From Collibacillus ludicampi (GTDB lineage Bacteria; Bacillota; Bacilli; Tumebacillales; BOQE01): a stretch of 64,000 nt of DNA. A model generated the notes under the pieces. It had not been told where the DNA came from. It saw nothing but the letters and a program-made list of their open reading frames with translations, and made no database searches. The stretch lies in assembly GCF_023705585.1 (NCBI RefSeq), contig NZ_BOQE01000001.1:1502501-1566500 (forward strand), in the 5' to 3' direction. This document shows, piece after piece, positions 33,611-40,529 of the stretch. Positions within the stretch are counted from its first letter, which is position 1. The number at the start of each line of letters is the position of its first letter. The translations under genes were made by a program, and so were the position numbers.

Positions 33611-34645
33611 TTGCTGAAGATACCTGTCGGACGTCTCGGGGAATGGATTCATCCTCGATACGGTCGGATCAAGATGACACAACAGATGTTTAGTGAGATG
33701 ATCGATAACTTTAAAAAGCAAACGATCGGCCGCGATCCCTTCATACGAATTGGTCACGACAAAGCAGATGACCCCACCTTCGGAAGCGCGAAGGCAGAGG
33801 GATGGATTAAGGAACTCGTCCAAGAAGGGGAGTTCTTATTTGCACTAGCTGAACCCACTAATGACGAAGTGGCCAAGATGGTTCAGACCAAGCAGTACCG
33901 ATATGCAAGTCCAGAGTATCAAGAAAACTATCGAGATAAAGAAACCGGCTCGTTAAAAGGGGCAGTGCTTGAAGCACTCGCACTTACAAACGAGCCTTTT
34001 CTTACGCGCTTACCGGAAGCGCGTGTACTGGCGGATCCGCCAGATACATTTTATCTCGATTTTGAGGAGGTAGGTTATATGGAAAAAGAGATTCTGGAAC
34101 AGGTCAAACAAACGAATAGTTTGCTCAGTAGCTTTACTGCCAAACTTTCTGAGTGGTTTGGCAGAAAGGAGGGCAAAGACAGAGAGTCTGAGGATGGGAA
34201 CCCTGGTAAGGGAAGCGACGAAGGCAAAAAACTGGCTGAGTACGAAGCTCGTATGAAGCAACTGGAAGAGGAAAACCGACAAATTAAACGGGCACAACGA
34301 GAAGCGGAGATTGATCGAAAACTCTCTGAGTATACTGCCAAAGGGATTCCGCCGGCCATTCTTCAGCAAGTGCGTCCCATTTTACTTGCAGATACCGGGA
34401 CAGAAGTCATTAAACTGGCGGATGGAAAGTCATTGACTCAATCGGATCAAATCTTTGCTATGTTGGATGCCTTCCCAGAAGAATCTCGCGTCAAGTTGGG
34501 GCAAGTTGGTACGCAGGTAGAACCGCCGGAACCAGACAGCCCGGAAGCTGTCAAAAAACTGGCTGACGAGGATATGAAGGCGCTCGGTTTTACCGTTACT
34601 TCTGATGGCAAATACGTGTTGTCTGACACGAGAAAGGAGGCCTAA
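33611..34645 (+). CDS. Prohead protease with C-terminal scaffold, Mu gpI-like
   Basis: 344 residues. N-terminal half resembles Mu gpI (RIGHDKADDPTFGSAKAEGW; YASPEYQENY; LEALALTNEPFL), the capsid maturation protease. The C-terminal half is a charged coiled coil (ARMKQLEEENRQIKRAQREA), i.e. scaffold. TTG 33611 follows GGAGGTG. An internal ATG at 34079 with its own ribosome site probably makes the scaffold alone. Confidence 0.85.
   Translation: MLKIPVGRLGEWIHPRYGRIKMTQQMFSEMIDNFKKQTIGRDPFIRIGHDKADDPTFGSAKAEGWIKELVQEGEFLFALAEPTNDEVAKMVQTKQYRYASPEYQENYRDKETGSLKGAVLEALALTNEPFLTRLPEARVLADPPDTFYLDFEEVGYMEKEILEQVKQTNSLLSSFTAKLSEWFGRKEGKDRESEDGNPGKGSDEGKKLAEYEARMKQLEEENRQIKRAQREAEIDRKLSEYTAKGIPPAILQQVRPILLADTGTEVIKLADGKSLTQSDQIFAMLDAFPEESRVKLGQVGTQVEPPEPDSPEAVKKLADEDMKALGFTVTSDGKYVLSDTRKEA
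34079..34645 (+). CDS. Nested scaffold protein, in-frame internal start
   Basis: ATG 34079 is preceded by GAGGAGG (34064-34070) at 8 bases, inside the protease gene and in the same frame. The product (188 residues, MEKEILEQVKQTNSLLSSF onward) is only the coiled-coil scaffold part, as with Mu gpZ and lambda Nu3. Confidence 0.65.
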   Translation: MEKEILEQVKQTNSLLSSFTAKLSEWFGRKEGKDRESEDGNPGKGSDEGKKLAEYEARMKQLEEENRQIKRAQREAEIDRKLSEYTAKGIPPAILQQVRPILLADTGTEVIKLADGKSLTQSDQIFAMLDAFPEESRVKLGQVGTQVEPPEPDSPEAVKKLADEDMKALGFTVTSDGKYVLSDTRKEA

Positions 34646-34648
34646 TTC

Positions 34649-35248
34649 ATGGTCTATGTTGACAACTTTAATCCCAATGTCCCCGGCATGACCGAGGGAA
34701 GAACATTTGCTGACAAGCAAATCCATGTACATCCATCACGTCATACAATCCCTATAACGATCGCCCCGAACACGGGGGATTTGGACAAAGGAACCATTCT
34801 TGGTGTGAGTACAGCCGATGGTCTTTACCGTCCCGTTATTCGTACGACGGTAAAAGCGACACAGCCTGGGAATCCGCAGGTGATAAACGTGTCTCCCGAT
34901 ACCGGAATCAAGTTTTCTGTCGGACAAACCGTTTCTGTTATGCGTTCGGATGGGAGCGGGGTGCAACAGCTTGGAACCATTCAGGCTATCAACGGTGATG
35001 CGATCACGGTGCAAACCAGTCTTCAAGCGGCACTCAATGATGGAGATTACCTATACGTTGCTGATGGTAGCCAAAAAGCGCTCGTTGTTCTGGTTTATCC
35101 CGTTATGGATTCCACGCAACCGAAGATTGCTCAAGCGGATCTCGGGGGTGTCTACTGGAAAGATCAACTTGTCGGCTTAGATCCGATTGCTATTCGCGAC
35201 CTGGGTGCCCGGGAAATTCCCGATAACATTCTGGTAATCCCGGTATAA
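34649..35248 (+). CDS. Probable head decoration protein
   Basis: 199 residues, beta-rich, between scaffold and major capsid, the usual place for decoration or DUF2190-like proteins. TIAPNTGDLDKGTILGVS and VLVYPVMDSTQPKIA recall head decoration proteins of the lambda D-like group. AAGGAGG precedes the ATG. Assignment is partly positional. Confidence 0.6.
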   Translation: MVYVDNFNPNVPGMTEGRTFADKQIHVHPSRHTIPITIAPNTGDLDKGTILGVSTADGLYRPVIRTTVKATQPGNPQVINVSPDTGIKFSVGQTVSVMRSDGSGVQQLGTIQAINGDAITVQTSLQAALNDGDYLYVADGSQKALVVLVYPVMDSTQPKIAQADLGGVYWKDQLVGLDPIAIRDLGAREIPDNILVIPV

Positions 35249-35270
35249 CAGTAAAAGGAGGCGATGAAGA

Positions 35271-36290
35271 ATGCCATTTGCGCTTAATTTTCCGACTACG
35301 CAAGAGATCACACATATCGTTCGAAACGTGATTGTTGACCCCACGAAGTTTATCGGTAACGAGTTTGCGCCGGTTGTGGGTGTGTACTCTGAAAAAGTAG
35401 AGGTTGATGTCATCGAAGCGGTGCAGGGGATGACTTCCGCGCATAGTTTAAATGCGGATCCGAGCATCGTGACTCTTCCAGGTCAAAGCACACGAACCTA
35501 TGCAACTGCATATTGGAAAGAAACATACCGGATGAATGAAGAGGAGCTGCTGTTTGCACGTCGTGAAGGCACGTACAATCAGCGTGCCGGGCGTGACCGG
35601 GTGATCCGCCGAGCGATGGAAATGAACACGCGTCTTGAAACGCGGATTGAATGGCTCCGTTGGCAGATGCTTGTGAATGGAAAGATTCAAGTTAATGAGA
35701 ATAATGTCAAGTTTACGGTTCCTGCGAACATTCCGAATACTAATATGCCGAGCTTTGACTGGACGGATCCAAGCCATAACATCATTGGAGACATTGAAAA
35801 CATGTTGGAACTGTTCTTGGGGACGGGTGCCAAACCTAAAAAGGCATATTTCAACTACGGAGCAGCCAAATTGATGGCTCAAAATGAGGGGATTCGTGAT
35901 CTCTTGAAGCAAAGTATTTTTGCTACGACGCTTTCCCCGAGGAATATCACGAAAGCATTGCCCCTTCTGTTCCCGGAACTGGAGTTTGAACTCTATGCAG
36001 AAGGGTACGGCGATGGAAAAGGGAACTTTGTACCGTTCATCCCATCCAACAAGTTTATCATTCGAGGCGAGGGTATGCCTGGAGAAGTCCCGATGGACTT
36101 TGCTTCAACCATTACCCTCCATAACGGTGGCTTAGATCAGCCTCAACCTGGGAAATTCTCGTTTATTGAGGACGAAAGTCAAAGGAAAAACCCGCACGTG
36201 GATATCACGGTGGGAATATACGGATTGCCCCGTATTTTCCACCCGAATTGGTTTGTATCCGCGACGATTGCGCCGACAACAAATATCTAG
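35271..36290 (+). CDS. Major capsid protein, lambda gpE-like
   Basis: 339 residues. TKFIGNEFAPVVGVYSEKV, YWKETYRMNEEELLFARRE and a C-terminal YGLPRIFHPNWFVSA fit the PF03864-type major capsid proteins. The HK97-type shell subunit. AAAGGAGGCGATG lies before the ATG. Confidence 0.85.
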   Translation: MPFALNFPTTQEITHIVRNVIVDPTKFIGNEFAPVVGVYSEKVEVDVIEAVQGMTSAHSLNADPSIVTLPGQSTRTYATAYWKETYRMNEEELLFARREGTYNQRAGRDRVIRRAMEMNTRLETRIEWLRWQMLVNGKIQVNENNVKFTVPANIPNTNMPSFDWTDPSHNIIGDIENMLELFLGTGAKPKKAYFNYGAAKLMAQNEGIRDLLKQSIFATTLSPRNITKALPLLFPELEFELYAEGYGDGKGNFVPFIPSNKFIIRGEGMPGEVPMDFASTITLHNGGLDQPQPGKFSFIEDESQRKNPHVDITVGIYGLPRIFHPNWFVSATIAPTTNI

Positions 36291-36301
36291 GGGTGAGGCT
36301 T

Positions 36302-36766
36302 GTGTATTGCTCGCCTCAGGATGTTTTAAGTACGCATGAACTGTTGAACAGCGAAGATTTCAGTGATGAGATGGTTGAGCAGTTCATCCGAGATGCCCAA
36401 ACGATGATCGATAGTGTTTTAAAAGAGCAGTACGTCGTACCTCTGCAGGATCCCGTACCTGACATCATACGGGTCATCTGCAAGTACAAGGCGGCTGCTC
36501 TTTTGCTTACGCTTCATTTTAGCGGGGTGAACTATCGTGAGGACACCCCGCTGTCCGTTCATTATGAGCGATTAGCTGATCGGCAACTCGAGCGTGTTAT
36601 TGAGAAGGATTTGCTGAACGGGGAGCCCGGTGTCACTCGACAGCAACCGCCTGTGCGTGAATCTCGTCCGAGAATGGCCAGTACGACACCTAATAAAAGT
36701 GCAGTACAGAGGGCTTTGCATCAATTTGATCGCGCATCACGCGATCCTTGGGGGCTGATTCCATGA
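36302..36766 (+). CDS. gp36-like head-tail connector, DUF1320
   Basis: About 154 residues. YCSPQDVLSTHELLNSEDF and IRDAQTMIDSVLKEQYVVPL, then DIIRVICKYKAAALLLT, match the Mu gp36/DUF1320 family of connectors. GTG 36302 follows GGGGTGA; GTG 36293 is possible. Four-base overlap with the next gene. Confidence 0.75.
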   Translation: MYCSPQDVLSTHELLNSEDFSDEMVEQFIRDAQTMIDSVLKEQYVVPLQDPVPDIIRVICKYKAAALLLTLHFSGVNYREDTPLSVHYERLADRQLERVIEKDLLNGEPGVTRQQPPVRESRPRMASTTPNKSAVQRALHQFDRASRDPWGLIP

Positions 36767-37416
36767 AGGTCTATATCCGAGCTGAAGCTTCCGGCCCCGG
36801 AGTCGAAAACGGAGCGAATGGAATCGAAGCGATCGGTAATGTACTGGCGAGTATGGCGGCACGTGGTGAACGATTACGGCCGATCATGGGGAAGATCGGT
36901 ACGATTTTGATAGGTTCCGTCCATGAGAACTTTGCAGTCGAAGGACGCCCGAAGTGGAAACCACGTAGCGAAAAAACCATCCGTTCGATGGAGCAAGAAG
37001 CGGTTCAGAGATTGAGACAAACGAAAAGGTGGCAGAACGCGAAAAGGACGGCGACTCGAGCGAAATATGAAGATGCCGCTATGGAGAAGGCCCGTGGTAA
37101 CAAGTTGCTTCAACGTACGGGTGATTTAAGGAAAAGCATTATGTTGGGAAGTGTCACGGATCAATCCGTAGAGATCGGTTCCTCGCTGAAATACGCACGG
37201 ATTCATCAACTTGGTGGAACCATTCCCCGCATGACCATCAAACCGAAAAACAAAAAGGCGTTACTGATTCCGACCAGTGACGGAGTCATCCTTCGTCGAT
37301 CGGCCAATGTACCGGAACGAAGAATCCCGGCGCGTCCTTATCTAGGGGTTCAGCCGGAAGATGTTCCGGTTATCGCTGAAGCTGTGCGCTTGTTCGTGAT
37401 TGGTGGTGAACATTGA
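36763..37416 (+). CDS. Virion morphogenesis protein, Mu gpG/HK97 gp10-like
   Basis: 217 residues. NFAVEGRPKWKPRSEKTI, LLQRTGDLRKSI and YARIHQLGGTIPRM are hallmarks of tail completion proteins of the phage virion morphogenesis family. GGGGG precedes ATG 36763; ATGA overlap couples it to the connector. Confidence 0.85.
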   Translation: MKVYIRAEASGPGVENGANGIEAIGNVLASMAARGERLRPIMGKIGTILIGSVHENFAVEGRPKWKPRSEKTIRSMEQEAVQRLRQTKRWQNAKRTATRAKYEDAAMEKARGNKLLQRTGDLRKSIMLGSVTDQSVEIGSSLKYARIHQLGGTIPRMTIKPKNKKALLIPTSDGVILRRSANVPERRIPARPYLGVQPEDVPVIAEAVRLFVIGGEH

Positions 37417-37904
37417 TGCTGGATGAAATCTTGGATGCGATCATCGCCGCGATGAAGTCCGATCCAAAGCTGAACGAGGTTAAGACCTATCATAAGGTTG
37501 AGGGAATGTTAGCCGGGATCTCCACGTCCGTAAGTGTCTGGGTGCCCAAGCAACGGTTTAAGGAATACGATGGCAGTTACGACGAAGTAGACGCGGAAGT
37601 GCATATAGGTATTAGCGTTCATGATGCGGATATCGAACGGGGCGAACAGAAAGTAAGAGCATTGGCCGAGGAAATTCGGTTACTGTTGGTTGCGGATCAA
37701 CGAACCCTCGGAGGCCTGATTGACAACAGTTTCCTGAGTGATTGGGAGTACGCGAGTACGGCCGCTGACAAAGGACTCATGCTTCACTTGGCCGAGGCCA
37801 TTTGGCAAGTGACCTATTATGCACCGCGATTCCGTATCAATACTGCGGAACCGGTAGACGAGATCGAGTTTGAAGAAGACATTATTTCAGATTCTCTTGA
37901 ATGA
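37416..37904 (+). CDS. Probable tail terminator or neck protein
   Basis: 162 residues, alpha/beta, located between gpG-like and sheath genes, where tail terminators lie in Mu- and PBSX-like phages. Acidic C-terminus. ATG 37416 in TGATG overlap. Function assigned from position; no motif is decisive. Confidence 0.55.
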   Translation: MLDEILDAIIAAMKSDPKLNEVKTYHKVEGMLAGISTSVSVWVPKQRFKEYDGSYDEVDAEVHIGISVHDADIERGEQKVRALAEEIRLLLVADQRTLGGLIDNSFLSDWEYASTAADKGLMLHLAEAIWQVTYYAPRFRINTAEPVDEIEFEEDIISDSLE

Positions 37905-37921
37905 ATAAGGGAGGGGATTCC

Positions 37922-39322
37922 ATGCAGGAGCCGCAATATGTGGTGCCCCGGGTGGATATTCTGGAGCAACCATCAGACCCGCATCCCAAAACGACGGTGC
38001 AACTCAACCGTATCGGTATCGTTGGCACGTTTAGTTGGGGGCCTGTGAATACTCCTGTACGAGTGTATACAATGAAATCTGCGGAGAGGCTGTTTGGCGG
38101 ATACAAGCAAGGATTAACCGGTTGGCCGTCCGTTAACGGTGCCTTCCGGCAAGGAAATATGGATATCACGATTGTAAGGAGTGCGGGTCCTTCCGCAAAG
38201 AAAGCTTCACTGACTCTGGTGGATGCTTCAAATAATCCATCAGTGGTGGTGACCGGGAAGTATCCCGGAACGAAACCGATTCAAGTCTCCTGGCAAAACG
38301 GGACGAGCACAAATACCGGTAAGCTCATCGTCATCGCAGACGGTGTAGCAATGACCTATGACAATCTGACATTGGATACGCTCAATACGGTGAACGATCC
38401 GAATGTGGATGTAGCGAAAGCCAATGGAGCTACCGCGTTACCTGTGCCGATCAATGTGACTCCATTAACCGGCGGTGACGATGGGGCACAGACGCAGGAT
38501 TCGGATTATATAGGCACCGTAGATTCGCAGACCGGCGCAAGAACGGGACTCAAGATCTTTGAGGCAATCCCCGTGAATATTGTGCTTTGCGCACAGCAAA
38601 CGAGTGCTGCCGTTCAAGCGGCCCTTCTGGCACACGCGGCGAATGCTCCTGTCTCTCAGGGATTAAGAGTCGCGGTGATGTCCATGCCTTCCGGACAAAA
38701 CGTTGACCAATCGGCATCCAAGATGGCTACCTTGACGGGAATGCGCGGGATTATGGCATACAACTGGGTGGAACCTGAGGAGCTGCCGGGCACATACGTT
38801 TCTCCAGATGGTTACTACGCAGGGGTGTTGGCAAGTATCCAGTCCCATTGGAGCCCATCCAATAAAACCGTGCAAGGAATTCTAAGCACGCAATTCCAGC
38901 TATCAGATGATGATGTATACGAGGCCACGATGGCTCGAATGAGCCCGATTACGCAGGATATTGACGGAAGCTTTAAGATCCGGAACGGAGTGAATATGTT
39001 TGTGATGCCACCTGCCGGAGGGGATGATTGGTCGCAAATCAACGTGCGTCGGGAGTTTGATAAGCTTGAGACCGAAATCTACCTGGGAACGCAATGGGCA
39101 AAGTCCAATACTGATCCCAAGTTACCCGATCAGTTAGCAACCTGGATCGATGAGTTGTTGCGCCAACGTAAGGTCGAGACGCAGGAGATCGCAGACTTTA
39201 AAGCGACAACAGCTTATCGCGACCCTTCGAATCCACGTCGAGTGGTCACGACGATCCGTGTGAAACCGGATTGGGCTGCCGACTTTATCGATCATGAAAT
39301 CTCCCAGTGGAACGGTGCGTGA
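37922..39322 (+). CDS. Contractile tail sheath protein
   Basis: 466 residues. IVGTFSWGPVNTPVRVYT and FRQGNMDITIVRSAG at the start, GIMAYNWVEPEELPG in the middle and a C-terminal TIRVKPDWAADFIDHEI are typical of PBSX XkdK-like sheath proteins. It shows the phage is myovirus-like. GGGAGGGG precedes ATG 37922. Its stop overlaps the ferredoxin-like gene. Confidence 0.92.
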   Translation: MQEPQYVVPRVDILEQPSDPHPKTTVQLNRIGIVGTFSWGPVNTPVRVYTMKSAERLFGGYKQGLTGWPSVNGAFRQGNMDITIVRSAGPSAKKASLTLVDASNNPSVVVTGKYPGTKPIQVSWQNGTSTNTGKLIVIADGVAMTYDNLTLDTLNTVNDPNVDVAKANGATALPVPINVTPLTGGDDGAQTQDSDYIGTVDSQTGARTGLKIFEAIPVNIVLCAQQTSAAVQAALLAHAANAPVSQGLRVAVMSMPSGQNVDQSASKMATLTGMRGIMAYNWVEPEELPGTYVSPDGYYAGVLASIQSHWSPSNKTVQGILSTQFQLSDDDVYEATMARMSPITQDIDGSFKIRNGVNMFVMPPAGGDDWSQINVRREFDKLETEIYLGTQWAKSNTDPKLPDQLATWIDELLRQRKVETQEIADFKATTAYRDPSNPRRVVTTIRVKPDWAADFIDHEISQWNGA

Positions 39323-39558
39323 TCCACTTGGTAGAGATTCTTGATATCTGCCCCGGGTGCGGAAAATGCGTACGAAAGGGCGTATGCCCTACCGATGCAA
39401 TAACCATTCAAAAAGGAAAAGCGGTTATTGGACAGGGGTGTATAGACTGTGGTCTGTGCATCCCTGTTTGTCCAATAGGCGTGATTGTAAAAACGGAGCC
39501 CGAAGCAAAATCGATCGTTCAAGTAGAAAGAAAGGAGGAAGAACATGCCGCAGAATAG
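39319..39558 (+). CDS. Ferredoxin-like 2[4Fe-4S] protein within the tail operon
   Basis: 79 residues from GTG 39319, which overlaps the sheath stop (GTGA). Eight cysteines form two cluster motifs: CPGCGKCVRKGVCP (CX2CX2CX5CP) and CIDCGLCIPVCP (CX2CX2CX3CP), separated by a beta hairpin (AITIQKGKAVIGQG), the bacterial ferredoxin fold. The first motif has two extra residues. A Glu-rich tail follows. Its 3' end overlaps the tail tube gene by 14 bases, so it is woven into the tail operon rather than dropped beside it. Electron transfer, a structural Fe-S role in tail assembly or a redox sensor are all possible. Confidence 0.85.
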   Translation: MIHLVEILDICPGCGKCVRKGVCPTDAITIQKGKAVIGQGCIDCGLCIPVCPIGVIVKTEPEAKSIVQVERKEEEHAAE

Positions 39559-39985
39559 ACCGATACAAGGGTATGATGTTTCGGTTAGTGTCATGGGACC
39601 GAATGGCCCCGAGCTCGTTGGCGAGTGGCAGGAATGCGACATCAACATTACTAGCGAGACGGAAGAGTATCACGAAACCAATAGCCGATCCCCGATTCTT
39701 CTGGATGGTGACATTAAGTTTGACGGTAAGTTGAAGCGTGGGTATTTGAACACAAACATCGTGGCGACAACACTCGGAACGAATACCATCCAACCCGGCG
39801 TTGCCATTCCTGCTACGCCGCGATTTACGATAAGTTGCTACATCAACGCGCCTGATAAGGGCCTTGTGGGGCGTTACCGGCTAACAGGTGTGAAATTTGA
39901 AAAATTAGCGATCGCCATCAAGGCGGGTAAAACCGTTGTCGATAACGATCTCAGCTTCAAAGCTGAAGGTATCATTGAAGATTAA
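39545..39985 (+). CDS. Tail tube protein, XkdM-like
   Basis: 146 residues. GYDVSVSVMGPNGPELVGEW, EYHETNSRSPILLDGDIKF and KGLVGRYRLTGVKF fit XkdM-type tube proteins; stacks of hexamers line the tail. AAAGGAGGAAG precedes the ATG, inside the ferredoxin-like gene. Confidence 0.88.
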   Translation: MPQNRPIQGYDVSVSVMGPNGPELVGEWQECDINITSETEEYHETNSRSPILLDGDIKFDGKLKRGYLNTNIVATTLGTNTIQPGVAIPATPRFTISCYINAPDKGLVGRYRLTGVKFEKLAIAIKAGKTVVDNDLSFKAEGIIED

Positions 39986-40003
39986 ACAAGGAGGAGATCA
40001 TAT

Positions 40004-40423
40004 ATGGCACAACCAATTGTATATGGACCGCTTGAATTACCGTCCGGGAAGAAGATCAAGTTCCGTCGTCCTACTGGTCTTGACCGATTGAATATCTTGC
40101 AGGCAATGTCCATCTCACAAGAGGACGCTGTTAAGGCAGGAATTCTCATGCAAACCTACCTGAACGCGAAAGTCGTCACGGAAGTGGACGGGGTACCGAC
40201 AGATGGGAACTATCTTAGACTGTTTAATGACTGGGATGATGCGGATATCACTTATTATCAAGCCGTGTTCAACGAAATGTTCGGTCTCACAGAAGATAAA
40301 TTGGCCAAAGCGAAAGACGCAGCGGCTTTTTTGCTCAAGAGCTCGACCTTTACCGATGGGTCCAACTCGCAAAACAATGCAACTGTTCCCTCGACACCTG
40401 GCTCGGTTACAGTGATGAACTAA
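40004..40423 (+). CDS. Tail assembly chaperone, short form
   Basis: 139 residues. LPSGKKIKFRRPTGLDRL and a helical body are typical of tail chaperones encoded between tube and tape measure. After about residue 108 the reading frame contains a slippery T-TTT-TTG; the -1 frame encodes a far more natural C-terminus than the Ser/Thr-rich 0-frame end. AAGGAGGAG precedes the ATG. Confidence 0.82.
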   Translation: MAQPIVYGPLELPSGKKIKFRRPTGLDRLNILQAMSISQEDAVKAGILMQTYLNAKVVTEVDGVPTDGNYLRLFNDWDDADITYYQAVFNEMFGLTEDKLAKAKDAAAFLLKSSTFTDGSNSQNNATVPSTPGSVTVMN

Positions 40424-40479
40424 AAGAGGCGGTTTGGCATTCGTTTGAATGGTTGCAGGAACAATTGAATCGTGATTAG
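40004..40479 (+). CDS. Tail assembly chaperone, -1 frameshift product
   Basis: Slippage at TTTTTTG (40327-40333) joins the first 109 codons to a -1 frame reading FAQELDLYRWVQLAKQCNC, then LDTWLGYSDELKEAVWHSF, ending at TAG 40477-40479, about 158 residues. It corresponds to the gpGT-type long form that bridges tube and tape measure. Overlapping reading with good coding character on both sides of the slip makes this likely. Confidence 0.75.
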
Positions 40480-40505
40480 GGCGTACCTTTGGTGCGCCTT
40501 TTCTT
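40479..40505 (+). terminator. Hairpin after the chaperone
   Basis: GGCGTACC-TTT-GGTGCGCC followed by TTTTC directly after the -1 frame stop; probably reduces expression of the large tape measure gene. Confidence 0.6.
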
Positions 40506-40529
40506 ATGAAATCGAGAGGAGGTGAATGA

